A stretch of DNA of 64,000 nucleotides from Athripsodes cinereus (lineage: Eukaryota > Arthropoda > Insecta > Trichoptera > Leptoceridae): positions 4,030,001 through 4,094,000 of the forward strand of contig OX388310.1 in NCBI GenBank assembly GCA_947579605.1, given 5' to 3'. Position numbers and translations under genes: made by a program. The notes under the pieces are model-generated. The model made no database searches and was not told where the DNA came from. It worked only from the letters and a program-made list of their open reading frames with translations. Positions 45,150 through 57,700 of the stretch are shown piece by piece (position 1 is the first letter of the stretch; each line of letters opens with the position of its first letter).

Positions 45150-45212
45150 AAATGAATAAATGGATGAATGAATAAATGAACAAATGAATAAATGAACAAA
45201 TGAATAAATACC
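45150..45212. repeat. (AATGAATA)n-type tandem repeat
   Basis: Repeating AAATGAATAAATGAACA units, about 8-bp period. Confidence 0.85.
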
Positions 45213-45302
45213 TATTTTAAAAAAGACATTTAAAAATTGAGATGAATTGAAAAAAAAACACAGTACTTAATTATCTTCAAAGTGATTTTATTAACTTCGC
45301 TT

Positions 45303-45347
45303 ACTAGTATTTGGAGACTCTCGACTCCATCATCAGGCGATTAGAAA
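45303..45347 (-). ncRNA. degenerate hammerhead-like motif
   Basis: The minus strand reads AATCGC, CTGATGA (45336-45330), TGGAGTCGAGAGTCTCC, AAA, TACTAGTA, then AGCGA. TCGC/GCGA could form a short stem I, but G12 is lost and A15.1-U16.1 is replaced by T-A. Probably inactive. Confidence 0.35.
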
Positions 45348-45642
45348 GAAGTGAAATTAGATACAGAGACAAACAGTACCTATTTATAAAATGTGAACAA
45401 AAGAATTTTGGGAGAAGATATCAATACAGGCTTCTTCTTATATTTCTTCATTCAAATTTTATAAATACTGTTTCTCTCTGTATCTTAGTAACAAAGTTAA
45501 GCAAGTCACTTGGAAGATAACTACTCGTAAATACTGTGTTTTCTCAATTCGCCTTGAAATGGACTTCCAACAAGTACTCTTGGTCAATAATATTGAAATT
45601 TTAACATTGTGTTATATTATTATTTGTTTACTTTTGTTTCAG

Positions 45643-45765
45643 CCGAGATGTAGGTAAATGAAGATGAAATCATCGGTGATCTACCCTTACGGTGCTTTTC
45701 ATACTGCTTGGTGTTGCAGACTCAATACAAAGCATGCTGCCTACTGCAGTGCCGTCTATACTTTG
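45643..45765 (+). CDS. exon with 5' UTR end and first 36 codons of the tetraspan gene
   Basis: A pyrimidine-rich tract and AG at 45641-45642 precede this exon, so at least one noncoding exon lies upstream. The untranslated part (45643-45657) contains ATG TAG at 45648, a start directly followed by a stop, 10 nt before the coding ATG at 45658. Coding runs in phase 0 to TTG at 45765, followed by the donor GTAAG. The exon encodes the cytosolic N-terminus and the start of membrane span 1. Confidence 0.75.
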
Positions 45766-48700
45766 GTAAGAACTCTACTAACAAATGAGCTTAATCTTAT
45801 TTAAGTGACCTTTATTTTTTAAGTGTTGTAATTAAGGCAGACAATAATCAGAACAATAAATACTAAAATAAACAAGACATCAGTAAATAAATAGTCTTGA
45901 CGTTTTAATTGGGAGATATTTGGTTCAAGATCTCACTAGCCAAATCTTGATGGTCTCAAAACATGAGAAAGCTTGGTACTAATTAATGCAAATCATTTAA
46001 AAGATAGCGCAAAGTACAAATATGGCGAGTTAAATTTTGATTGTAGATCAATCATTAATTCTAAACATATCTGTAAAAAAATATCGTTTGTCCACAATAG
46101 ATCTTGTTTTGAGTTCTGTGTTAATGCTGGGTAGGTTTAATTATAAAACAAAGAATACTATTATAATACAATGTTAACTACAAGTTACTACAATTATAGA
46201 GCGAGAGCGTGTGTACTGTGCCAGGTTCAGATAATGAAAGTGATCGCTCTACTGGCTGATGTTCCTAATATAACATAATTTTTTTTTTTTTTTCACACAG
46301 ACCGAGCTAGTCCCAAACTAAGATATGAATCTTGTATTATGGGTACCAACACGGCGATACACACGGCGATAATTACTATCTACTTATCTGTAGGGTAGGG
46401 CGGCCACTATATAAAAATACCACAGTTCTGACAAATAAGAGGGGATTACATTTTGTTGCTAAAGCCAGTACCTAATATTTTTGAAATTCGTTATTGGTAT
46501 ACTTTAATAGGTATAAAATATAATATAATACACAGTTTTGCTTTACAAAATATAAAGATGTACATTAACTATAACAAAGGAATTTGGCTGGGTCTATATA
46601 CTTAAACACTCATGCATATTAAGTTCACGAATTTCTTTTGAATTTAATAAAACATGTTGAAAATTCTCAAGATATTAGAAAAAGTATAGACTTGAAAAGA
46701 AATCTGAAATATTCTTTCATAAGTATGAGACATTTTTGATGAGTTACTTGCACAAAACTTGTTCAATATTATGCTAATAAGCTCTCTGAAATAACGTAGG
46801 TAGATGGCGTAGCTTATAAAAGTTGTAACAGCGTTGATAGAGATTGTGTTTTCCATTGTCTGATATAAGTCGACGTTTCCTTGAAGGTTTTAGTCTTTTA
46901 AAAGATCAAAGTCGTTTTCGAGAAGAACTAACTAACGGAAATGTATTGGAATCTTTAAGTGGAAAAATTGCAGTATTATAATGTGTTTTAATAGAAAAGA
47001 ATAACTTTTTTAACAACGTTATTATTGAATAATTTTCTGATATCCAATTCTGTCATCCTACAACGCTCCTCTCGGAAACACAAGACAGAAACATTTTGTT
47101 ATTTTCATTGATTCTTCTTTCACGTGCCAACAGAATTTAATTTTTTAATGATTTTTTTCATCCTGTGATGTCGTTATCAAAGGAATGATTATCGTCGAGG
47201 CTATAGGAAACACTAAGTGTGAAGAAACTATAAACTACAACTACTAGTCAACTATCTAACATAAAGAAATCTCCCAGCAATAGAGTAGCCACAGAATAAG
47301 ACCTGTAGGTACCTAATTAACGTGCAGATTGTCTTCAACTTGTCACAATAAAATAGCCCGGTAGTAGTTATATGATGAATACCATCATTGGGAATTCTCA
47401 AAGAAAGTTATAATAATTTTTTAAATTTATTTCCAATAATATATAGCCTGCTTACTACAAAAAGCTATTACTTTACTTCACTTAATCTTAAATCTAAATA
47501 TGAAAGTTTTAAAATAATTTTAATAAACGGCGTTTACTCCCTCCCTTAACTTAGTGTATTTTGAGTTATAGATCCCAGCTATAATATAATAATAATCGTC
47601 TTTATTACATTTAAACAAATGCGCATTCTTATCTTACAATATATTTGACACAAAGACAATCACTGGCACATCTCACTGGGCTTTCGCCTGTGTTGAGATT
47701 GTCAGCTCTCATTACTCTATAACTCACTATAATTCATCTAACTATAATTGTAATTTTAAAACTAAATTGAACTATACAATGTAGTCAATAAATGTGCAAT
47801 AACATAAAGAAATGTGGCATAATATATAAATGAATCAGTAAGTATAATAAAGATATTTAAATAGACATCATATTCTCCTAGAACAATAACAGCTTTCAGC
47901 CAATGGTATCTCAGAGAAAACAAAGCATTTACAAATGTGCTACCATTTTCCTTACAAATTCAGCGTACTAGGTTATATGGAATATGTTTTGATATTAGGA
48001 AATGGAAATAAATAATAATAATAATGATTATAGTTTGACTGTATGATTAATTATTTCCTCATTATGCAACGTAAACATATTATTCCCGTTAACATAACAG
48101 AACTTGGTACCGTTAATCGATACTTTAACTGTGTTAATCGTTAATCAGTTAACAAAAAATTAACTTCGTTAATCGTTCAAAGTTAGTTTGTTTGAAAAGA
48201 TAAGATTTTTATTTTTATTCGCCCATAGATGGCAAAGATTTTCCGAAATCGATAGCAATTTTCAAAAGTCAAGTAACAGATAATGATTTTGTTTCTAATG
48301 TTTTTTTTAATAATGTGTAAAATAAAACAATGGAATATAATTAATCCCGTGTAATCTCCGGTAAAGAAAAGGTTTTCCGCATTTTTCTGTAAGTTTCTAG
48401 TGTCCATGCAAGACTAACATACCTACATAACTTTTATTGATGTCAATATACGTCAAAGACAATCAGAAGACAATCAGAATGAGTACTAGATCTCATCGCT
48501 GATCCGAAGATGCTGGATGTTTTATACTGATATTTTAAAATTACCTATCTACCTGCTTTTTACGCGACACTTGAAAACTTACAATAAAGATTTGGAGACC
48601 TATACTTTGCCGAAGACCTCACTGAAACCAGCACATTGAATTGCAAACAAATTTTACTTTTTCTGCACCTGATCCAAGTGTATGTAGAAAGCTACTGAAA

Positions 48701-51700
48701 CCAAATCTTATTTGTAATTTTAGTAGCAAGAGCTTTTATTAGACTTACATTGTATTTTATAAGTACAACATCAACAACAAATAACTGACCTTCTTGTGAA
48801 CATAAAACTCCGAAAGCTTATGTATAATACAACGTTGAAAAACTGCAAAATATAATACTTCTATTTACAACATAATATACAAGAGCCGCCCCGAGTTTCT
48901 TTCAAAATCAAGAAAGTATTGTTAGTTGCGGTACATAAAGCTTCAACGAAAATCTCAACAATTTTAAGACTGCGAGTATTTAATAAACAACATCTCTTTA
49001 TACGTACTTAATGTTTTTTTTTTTATTTTTTATTTATTTATTTATACATTTATTTATACATAGTAAAAACAATTCACATTACTTATACAAATAATTTCTT
49101 AAATATTAATATATATATATTTTTTTTTCTTTCAACCTCGAAAAGAGTGTGACTCGTGCTTCGAGGGGAGTTGCATTATTTCTAGTTTTATGAATAATGA
49201 TTTTTCTTATATATCTGTTACTTATATTCTAATTTACATTCTAGAAGATATACTTATTTGATTTGATCTGGCACATTTGTTACATATCTTATATATTAAA
49301 TTATTACATTTTATCTTATATATAACATAATGAATATTATAATTACTAAACAATTTCATTTTTATTCTAACTGTGATTTAAATTTGCCAATGTTACATAT
49401 GTTACATACACATCTCCTGGTAATAGGATGTTTATTTACTAATTTTAATATAATTTTATTGTAGTTAATAATCTTATTGGGTTCAAAATGTCTTTTAATT
49501 TTTTTGCATAGTTTACACTATAAATCTAACATGATTCTCTTAAATCTAACCTGATTCATACTAATATATTTACTTTTTGAATTTATTTCTTTATTAGTTT
49601 ATGGTTACATTTGTTATTTTACTAATAAGCTTTTTATTATAAGTTAATTTGTTCTACTAACAAGTCATTTATAGGTACATATTATCAATAGGTACTACAT
49701 AATATAATTTGCTATATATAAAAAACTTTTTTTTTTTTTTAAAGTTAATTTGTTCTACTTACAAGTCATGTATACATATTAAAAATAGTATATAATATAA
49801 TTTGCCATACAATACACTTTTTGTTATAAGTTAATTTGTTCTACTAACAAGTCTTTCATACATATCATCAAGACTATATAAGATGATTTGCTGTGCAATA
49901 GAAATCAAATATGTGCTTTTATACATATCTTCAAAACTATAAGTCTTTTATACATATCATCAAAACTATATAAGATAAATTGCTGTAAAATAGAAATCAA
50001 ATATGTGCATTAATTGCTTGGCAAATCCTATCAATTGCTATGTCATATATATCTACCTATTTAAAATTTTATTTTATTTCTAAAAATTTATAAATTTTAA
50101 GAAATTTTGTGTTTTATATATCTAATGTACTTGAGTGTATAGAAGTATTGTATATTTTATTTGCGTATGGCTGGAGTAAAGCGAAAAAAGCTTGAAAATG
50201 TACTAAAATATACCTATATTATATACTGAAAGTGTACTGAAATGTACCTTTATTATAATACTGAAAATGTACTGAAATATACCTATGTACATACTTAACA
50301 TACGTCAACGACTTTGAAAAGAGTTTTTATTTATGTTTTGAAAATTGTACACAATTTTCAAACTTTCGTATAGTATACCAAAAATAAACAAAAATATTAT
50401 GAGTAACACATTATAAATGAAACTTTTCGCCACCGAAAGTTATTTGAATGCTACGAAAAACATCGAAAAAGCACTGTTAAAAATAAAATGAAACAACACG
50501 GAGTTAAATTTTTCTGTTTTGAATTTGTTTTAAAATAAAGGTTTTTGGGTTCTCTATTCTATTGATAAAAAGAATTAATTCAAAGTTTTTACTCATAATT
50601 TCATTTCGACCAATTCCACTCTACATTATTCAGTATGCCAGCAAGTGATCGTGTTGCATGTTAAATCGAGTTAGTGTTCAGTTGATTACTTAGCGAGGGT
50701 TTGTATTGAATGGATTGCGTGAAAAGTTACATTTAGTCAGCGTTGCTTGTTTGAAATCAAATTAGCCCATTACTTTCAGTTCTACGTTCAAAGTCCATCT
50801 ACCTACTCGCTTAGGACTGTTCAGGGAGTCATCACTTTTATATACGTCAGCTTTTAGAACTTTTGTCTTTCTTTTGTTAAGGCGTTTGGATGAAACATTC
50901 GAAATAATAAATACTGATATAAAATCTTTTTAGAAAGAAGGTTCATTTAATTATTATCATTATAATCATTTCAACTATATTGGTTGTTTATTTTTTTTGA
51001 GGTGATTGTCTCGAAACAATGCAGTTTATTTTCTTAAGTAATATTTTGTTTGTTTCAGAATATATCAATATTGGTAGTTTTATTGTACATATGGCGCCTT
51101 GGAGTGAATGTAAAAAAGTACGGAGATCTAGAAGATGTTTATTACGGTAATTTTAATTAACAATTATTTTTTAATATTTATTTTTTACCAGAAAAATAAC
51201 TCTTGTATATTTAAAGATGTTCATGTATATAATAGGCCAGCTCTGTTCTGAGCTTTTTTATCTGAACTTTATTTTCCTACTTTATTTAAAACTTCCACAA
51301 TGATTTGAAATTATTTTAATATTATACAATGAACTATTTTTACGTTACTAAAAATAAAACACTTATATAAAGTACTTTCACAGTGCATTCAAGAGCTTCC
51401 GCTCTCATAATCAAGCTAATGTCACTTTACGAACCAGTGATTCTCCCAAATATAGTTATTCTCATATATTTTTCTTTCTGCTTTTAATATTTCCTATTTA
51501 TTAATAATTCTTATCAACTTATTTTATTCCACAGGTGTACAAATTGCATACATAGCAATAATAGGAACACAATCTTTCATGGTTGGACTTAGTGCATTGC
51601 TGTTTTATGGTGTATTAAAGGTGAGAAGAATATTTTTAATGTATCTGTTATCACGGCATATCCCACACGTAAGGTAGCCAGTAGATCAGCTACATGTCAT

Positions 51701-54700
51701 AAACATGTAAACTGTCATCGCTAAAATTAAGTTGCAAAATGTCTATGTTTTTTGAAATATTTGCCTTTAACAGAACACTCAAAATCTTACGGAAAAGAAA
51801 AAGGGACAAATTCTTTGCACGGCTTATAATCTAAAATAACACCTTTTTTATTTATTTATTCCAGTAATAGATTATAAAATATAATTTATATTTCATTGTC
51901 AAACCCCTTAAGGGGATTTTAGGCCGTGTTCTAAATCTTGTATAAAATTTTGGAATCTGAAACAAAATAATGGGCCTGGGTATAATTATTATTATTATTA
52001 TTAATGCGTTGATTGATTTATGCTGAAGCAAAATCTTGGTAATAATTTTAAGGCGGTTGTTAAAATCAAGAAGTAATTAATCAAGATTTGCTGTCGTCAA
52101 TGTTTCAACTTGAACGAATTCATGACAGATTTCGACAAGAAATATTTACAAAATTATTTATAATACTTTGAAAATTTTTCATGTGAATTCGTTTGTGTGT
52201 ATCATCACAGTTATATTTATCAAAATAGGAATTAAAATAATAATACCCTCTATGAAAACTTGAATCTTCTGAACGTGTTTGACAAGATTATTTGTGTATG
52301 TATCAATGATTCAAATATGTTCATTATTGATTTATTATCAAAGAATATAATAATAATAAACTTTATTTAGCAATACATAATTCTTCTTCTTCTCAAAGTC
52401 CCATGTCAGGTCCCCCCGACGTCGGCTATCACCCTGGCGTAGGCCTCTCTGTCCTGTGCCAGCCGGAACAACTCCTCCACCCTCCGAACTCCGGTCCACT
52501 CTCGGATGTTTCTCAGCCAGGACATCTGCCGCCTTCCCACACCACGACTACCCTCAATTTTTCCTTTCAAAATACATAATTACAAAGTTATAAAATAATG
52601 TGATACAAATAAATGATATTGTGAAATGGGCGAGTTTATTGCAGAAGCAATGTCTTCCGACTAACGCAATATACACTTTTTTATACAATTTACACAGTTT
52701 TTATTTAATCCTTTATTTCGGTTGCCCATTTTTATGTTTCACATTAATTAAGAAAACAATAGCTTAGCTACATAAGTCAACAAGTAGAACATTTTTTATT
52801 TCTCGTTTTTGAAACGATTACAAATATAACGAAATAATCTTAAAATAATGATAGATATTTTTTTCTTCAAATCTCCCAAAACTAGTTCAAGATCTTTAGG
52901 AAATACAATACTTTTAATTTAAAAGAGCTTTGGACGGTTATTTCTCTCTGAAAGAAGCCGGATATAAAACTCGTGCTTGATAAAACTTTACACTCTGTTG
53001 TAAAATGAATTTTTAATGGAGTAAAAATTGAATATTAATTTATAAGCGAGATTTACGTCGATAATTTCAATATTGTTTTAATTTAAATAAACGCCGTAAA
53101 CAAACTTTGGCGAGTCCACGGAAAAGAGGAAAATAATAGGACATTTTTTCTTTTCTGTTAGTTTTTGAATGTCCTGTAAAAGGCAACTGATAGTAAATCC
53201 TCGCGTGTAAGATAATTAACATCTGCAAATCGACGACGAGGCACACCATCTATCCTGAAGGTCTTTTTTTCATTTACATGTATACGACTTACAGTAAGTC
53301 CTCTAGATACCGCATTTGTGTCATATGCCGTGGTGATATAGTTGTAGTTTTTTTATTTTATTTTTACTAATAAGGTTAAAGAGTTGATAGTTATTAATAC
53401 GTGCAATCATTTTCAAAATTATTTTGCAAGGATCAGTGACCTTATAAATAATAAAAATATTTACGTATGGATAATTTAACTAAAGACAATTATTTATTAA
53501 AACTATCTTATTTTCTACTCATTTGAATTTATTTCGTCTTCAATTGAAGTTTTTAAAAAAATATTTTGATAAACGTTATTTAATAAGACCATGCCACACT
53601 TGGAGTGTCCATTGTGTCCTGTCACATACACTATGAAGGATATTTTTGACGCATTTCCACCTGCTGTGCGTTTTGCACAGTACTGGAGATCAGTTTGATT
53701 GGTTTTTTCTGGGTTACGATACGATAAATAAGGTCATTAATTGCTCAAAAAGAAAATGTAGGTATCCTTTTCTTGTTAGTTTTGCCGATGAGGTGTCTGT
53801 TGATTATATTTGTTGAAAAAAGATTGCATGTTGCTATATAAATTATATTTTTGTCAACAGGAAAAATCTCCACTGGTGGTGCCATGGATAATAGGATGTA
53901 TTACATTCATGGCGTTAGAAGCCATGGCGATGGTGTATTCCAATGTTTTGAGAGACCATGTAAATAGAGTAAGTATTTGTTTTTCGATTCCAGGCCAGGA
54001 AATATATGAAAAATGTATTTTTTCAATAATTGTATGTGTCTGGTGCATTGTGTTATATATGTATTGTCGCGTTTGTACCCCATAAAACAAAATTCATATC
54101 TAAATTAGGGACTAGCTCGATCTGTGTGACTTTTAAAAAATGAAATATTTTACTAATAAACACGGAAAATTTGAAATACAAAACAAAAGTCATTCCCATG
54201 TTTTTTGAACGTTATTTAAGATCTATAATCTAAATCTAATTAACAGTCTTATGCTTTCAAATGTATTTTTCAGAATAAAAATTACACAATTTTTCATCAT
54301 TAGCTCTAACGATTTCACCAATACATGGGTAGAATCAAAAACGAATACAAATATTAATATATTCAATATTATTTGTAAACTCTGGTTAAGGTTTTATAAA
54401 TATCCATACAATTCTCTTTACATTTGCTTTGCATTTCTATTACGCGTTCCACAAAATGCAAAACATGTTTTGTCTGCAGAGCAGATATAAAGCATTCGGT
54501 GATATGATTGTAAAGTGTAAAATGTATTTATCTTGTAAACGTGTGTTTGAATTACATTTAAAATCTGGAACGGATCGTGTTGCAAAACATTCTTGTTTAC
54601 TTGTAACACAACACAGAACTTTTGTATAAATAATATCTCAGCTTTAATTTAGTAAACATTTAAAAGCTTTTGCGGTAATGAATTTGAATATCCTCATGAA

Positions 54701-57700
54701 TTCACAAAATAGTTTTAAAAATAAATTAAATCCCTACTTTGGCAAATATATTTACATAGAAATTACACCTAGTTACCCTTAAAGACTCCTCCGGGGTACC
54801 GAGGGTAGACACCATCTTTCTCCACTCAAAGTGACTCTAAGCCAATTGTGCCATTTTTCCATGACATTTCTGACACTCTTATGACGTTTTCTTAGTGGTA
54901 TGGTATTATATATGTATTATTAGAATTAAATATGTATGTATTATTTTAACAACAAATTTATATGATAGTTACATAATCATGTAAATTGTGTCGGTGCACA
55001 AGTAGTAGAATTCCATAATTGGTAATTTGAAACAAGTGTTTTTTCCTACTAAAAGATGTGACGAGAAAATCACGAGAGTGACGTCTTTCGACTTATCAGG
55101 TCATTATCAAGAAAGAAACACTTGTTTCAAATTACATACCTTGCATAATTATGTTTTCGAGTAACTTACATAGTTCAGAATAGCTAGTATCTTCTTCGAC
55201 ATACACACGAAGGAATATCTTCACTATACAAACATTCTCTTCAAAATAAAAAAAACCCACGTTCGTCTAATGATTTTGAAAATATATTTCGATTGTTTAC
55301 TTTCAAGACCTTTCAGAGATGTAATAAGAGATTTAATAAGATGCCCTTTTTCTGTTGACATAAAAACAAGGAATTACATTATATTAAAGGACGTAGGTAT
55401 TTGTATTATTCAGTTCACTTTGACATTATATTACAACCTTTGTCTTGTCCTCTTATCACTCCAGTTGGTATAGGAAACGAAAAAAATATCGATAATGAAT
55501 TGAATGATTTCAATGCCATAAAAACTCAATATTATTTATCAGATAAATGCTGTAAATGTTTCGAATTAGAAGACTGACCAGAATTTATTATTTTGAATAA
55601 TATTCTTAACAACTTAGTTTTGCGCCATTTTGTGAAAAATTATCGTAAGGGCGCACATATATTTTATTCAAATGATTATTTCCATTAAGTAAGTATATCA
55701 TATTATGAAGATTGTTTTGTCAGTGGTGTTCGATAGCTTAATAGTAGAATCTCAGAATTTGAATCAAAAGATTAGGGGCTTAAATCTTCCCGCTGCAGGA
55801 CTTATTCACCTCTACGATACTTCTTTTTGATTTTGGGTTAGTTGGAAGAGATCGCGCCTTTGCGATAAACTCACCTTCTGTATATTAATTGTATCTAGCT
55901 TGAATGTTTACCTTCTATTTAATTGTTTGTAATCAATGTACAGAAAGAAGGAATAAATAAATAAAAATAAAAGCATGCGAATCGCACATCCAGCACGACA
56001 ACAAGCCACAGGCAAAGGATGAATCCTTCGAATGAAACCTTCGAAACAAACATATGTAATGTATTAATTAGAATAACTATTAATAATTTTTAAAATGAAA
56101 CACGATATATAGTTCTTCCGATAAAAGCTTCATTACAAGTTAAGTATGTGACAAACAAGAATAACTATTGCATACCAAAGAGAGCTAAAAATTTAGTGTT
56201 TGACACAAACTGACCTTTGTATCGCAGCATAATACGTTTATCATACTCGCTGACGTATTTAATCATTAATTTCAAAGGAAAAACTATGAATAGTTTTTCA
56301 ACAAAGATATCAACTTTCTCACACACGCAAAGCACGTAACATAATACCAGTCTTCTATTAGAAACACAACATTGATTTGTCTGAAAAAATAATTGTTGTA
56401 ATTATTATTCTTTCTCATATAATGTGCTTCTGTGAAAATGTGTGTGAAACAAACGTGATATTTTTACGATATCGAATCCAAATAATATCAGTTTTCTTTG
56501 ATATTTAATATTATTTCATTCACCCCTGTTCTAGGAAACTTACGGGGCAGTACTATCAATTTCCAAATAACCGCTATACTTATTTTTATTCCTGGCTAAC
56601 TCAATTTAATTCACAAACAGAATTTAACGCGATTCTGATTTTAAATCTCATCAAAGTAATTTATTCTCAATCAATAATTTTTATTATTTAAAAAAAAAAT
56701 TAATGATTCCAAAACGACAATGACAAAAATTGGTATAACACCGCAGAACTGGGGGCCTAAAATGGCCACATTGAGCAATTCATCTACAGATGATTAATTT
56801 CCCGAATTGCCAGCGGATCCGTTGCAATTCCCCTAATTTTCGTAAAATGGTCACGATTGTACGCGATTCACCCGCAATTCATTTCATCAAATGATTCATA
56901 TTTGGTGAAATGTTGCCGTTAAATCGTTTTACAATTCCTAATATGATCCTATTATGATTCATATAAAGTGGCCTTTTTAGCCCCCCTGATTGTAGTTACT
57001 TAAGTTTTTATTTGATCAGGAATACTTCCACTCTGCATTAGCCATGGCTAAGTAAGCTAGGTTTATAGCAATATTTATTTTTGAGTACATATAAGAAAGC
57101 TACAATATAATGTTCTACTTCATCGTCGTTATTGCTTTTGCTTGCCGTACTATTATTCTCATTCGCTTCGCTATCTGATATTTTGTATTTTCAGCGAAGT
57201 TGAAAGTTTATACAATTATTACAAAAAAAATCAAAAATATTTTTTTTAACAGCGCTGGGTTGTTGTAATAATATCAATTCAAAAACACTCAAGAAAGATT
57301 TTTTTTTAAATATCTTGATGAGGCCTATATCTCGCAGTGGAGATATAAATACCTACTACATAGTAGTAAGTAAGTAAGGGTTCCTTACAATATTTAGTAT
57401 CAAATTCACGTCCATTATGGTATTACTATTACTCTTTAAAAAGATAAAAGTAATACAATGTATGTGAATATGAAATATTAAAAAATTAAAAGTTGCTCAT
57501 ATATGAGTATTATGTCGATAAATGTAAAAAAAAAAAAACATTTTTTTATTTAAGTTATTATTTCAGAAATGATACACCTACACTGACAGGTGTATCAAAT
57601 ATGTAGATGGATTACAAAAAAAAAACAAACAAAGAACATTGATCCTTCCGGACGTAATTCTGATAAATCCCAAAAGTCCTCCAGTTCTTAGTATTATATA

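Larger units (their letters stand above)
45766..51058. other. intron 1 of the tetraspan gene with repeats
   Basis: Holds an antisense SINE-1 body (46300-46365), an antisense LINE 3' end (47585-47770, GTCTTTATTACATTTAAACA), a GTTAAT-rich cluster (48088-48180), repeat A (48475-48640), tandem repeats (49636-50020) and short 27- to 30-bp repeats at 50200-50290. The remainder is plain AT-rich DNA. Confidence 0.6.

Noticed and set aside
49636..50020. CRISPR-like array of regular repeats
   Set aside because: Eukaryotic AT-rich degenerate tandem repeat with variable unit length; not a CRISPR.
50641..50760. Possible arthropod promoter (TTCAGTTG initiator) in intron 1
   Set aside because: The expected downstream element is absent at the right spacing, and initiator matches are frequent by chance.
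53810..54085. 91-codon frame spanning exon 4
   Set aside because: The real exon is its middle part; the frame runs into intron and SINE sequence on both sides.
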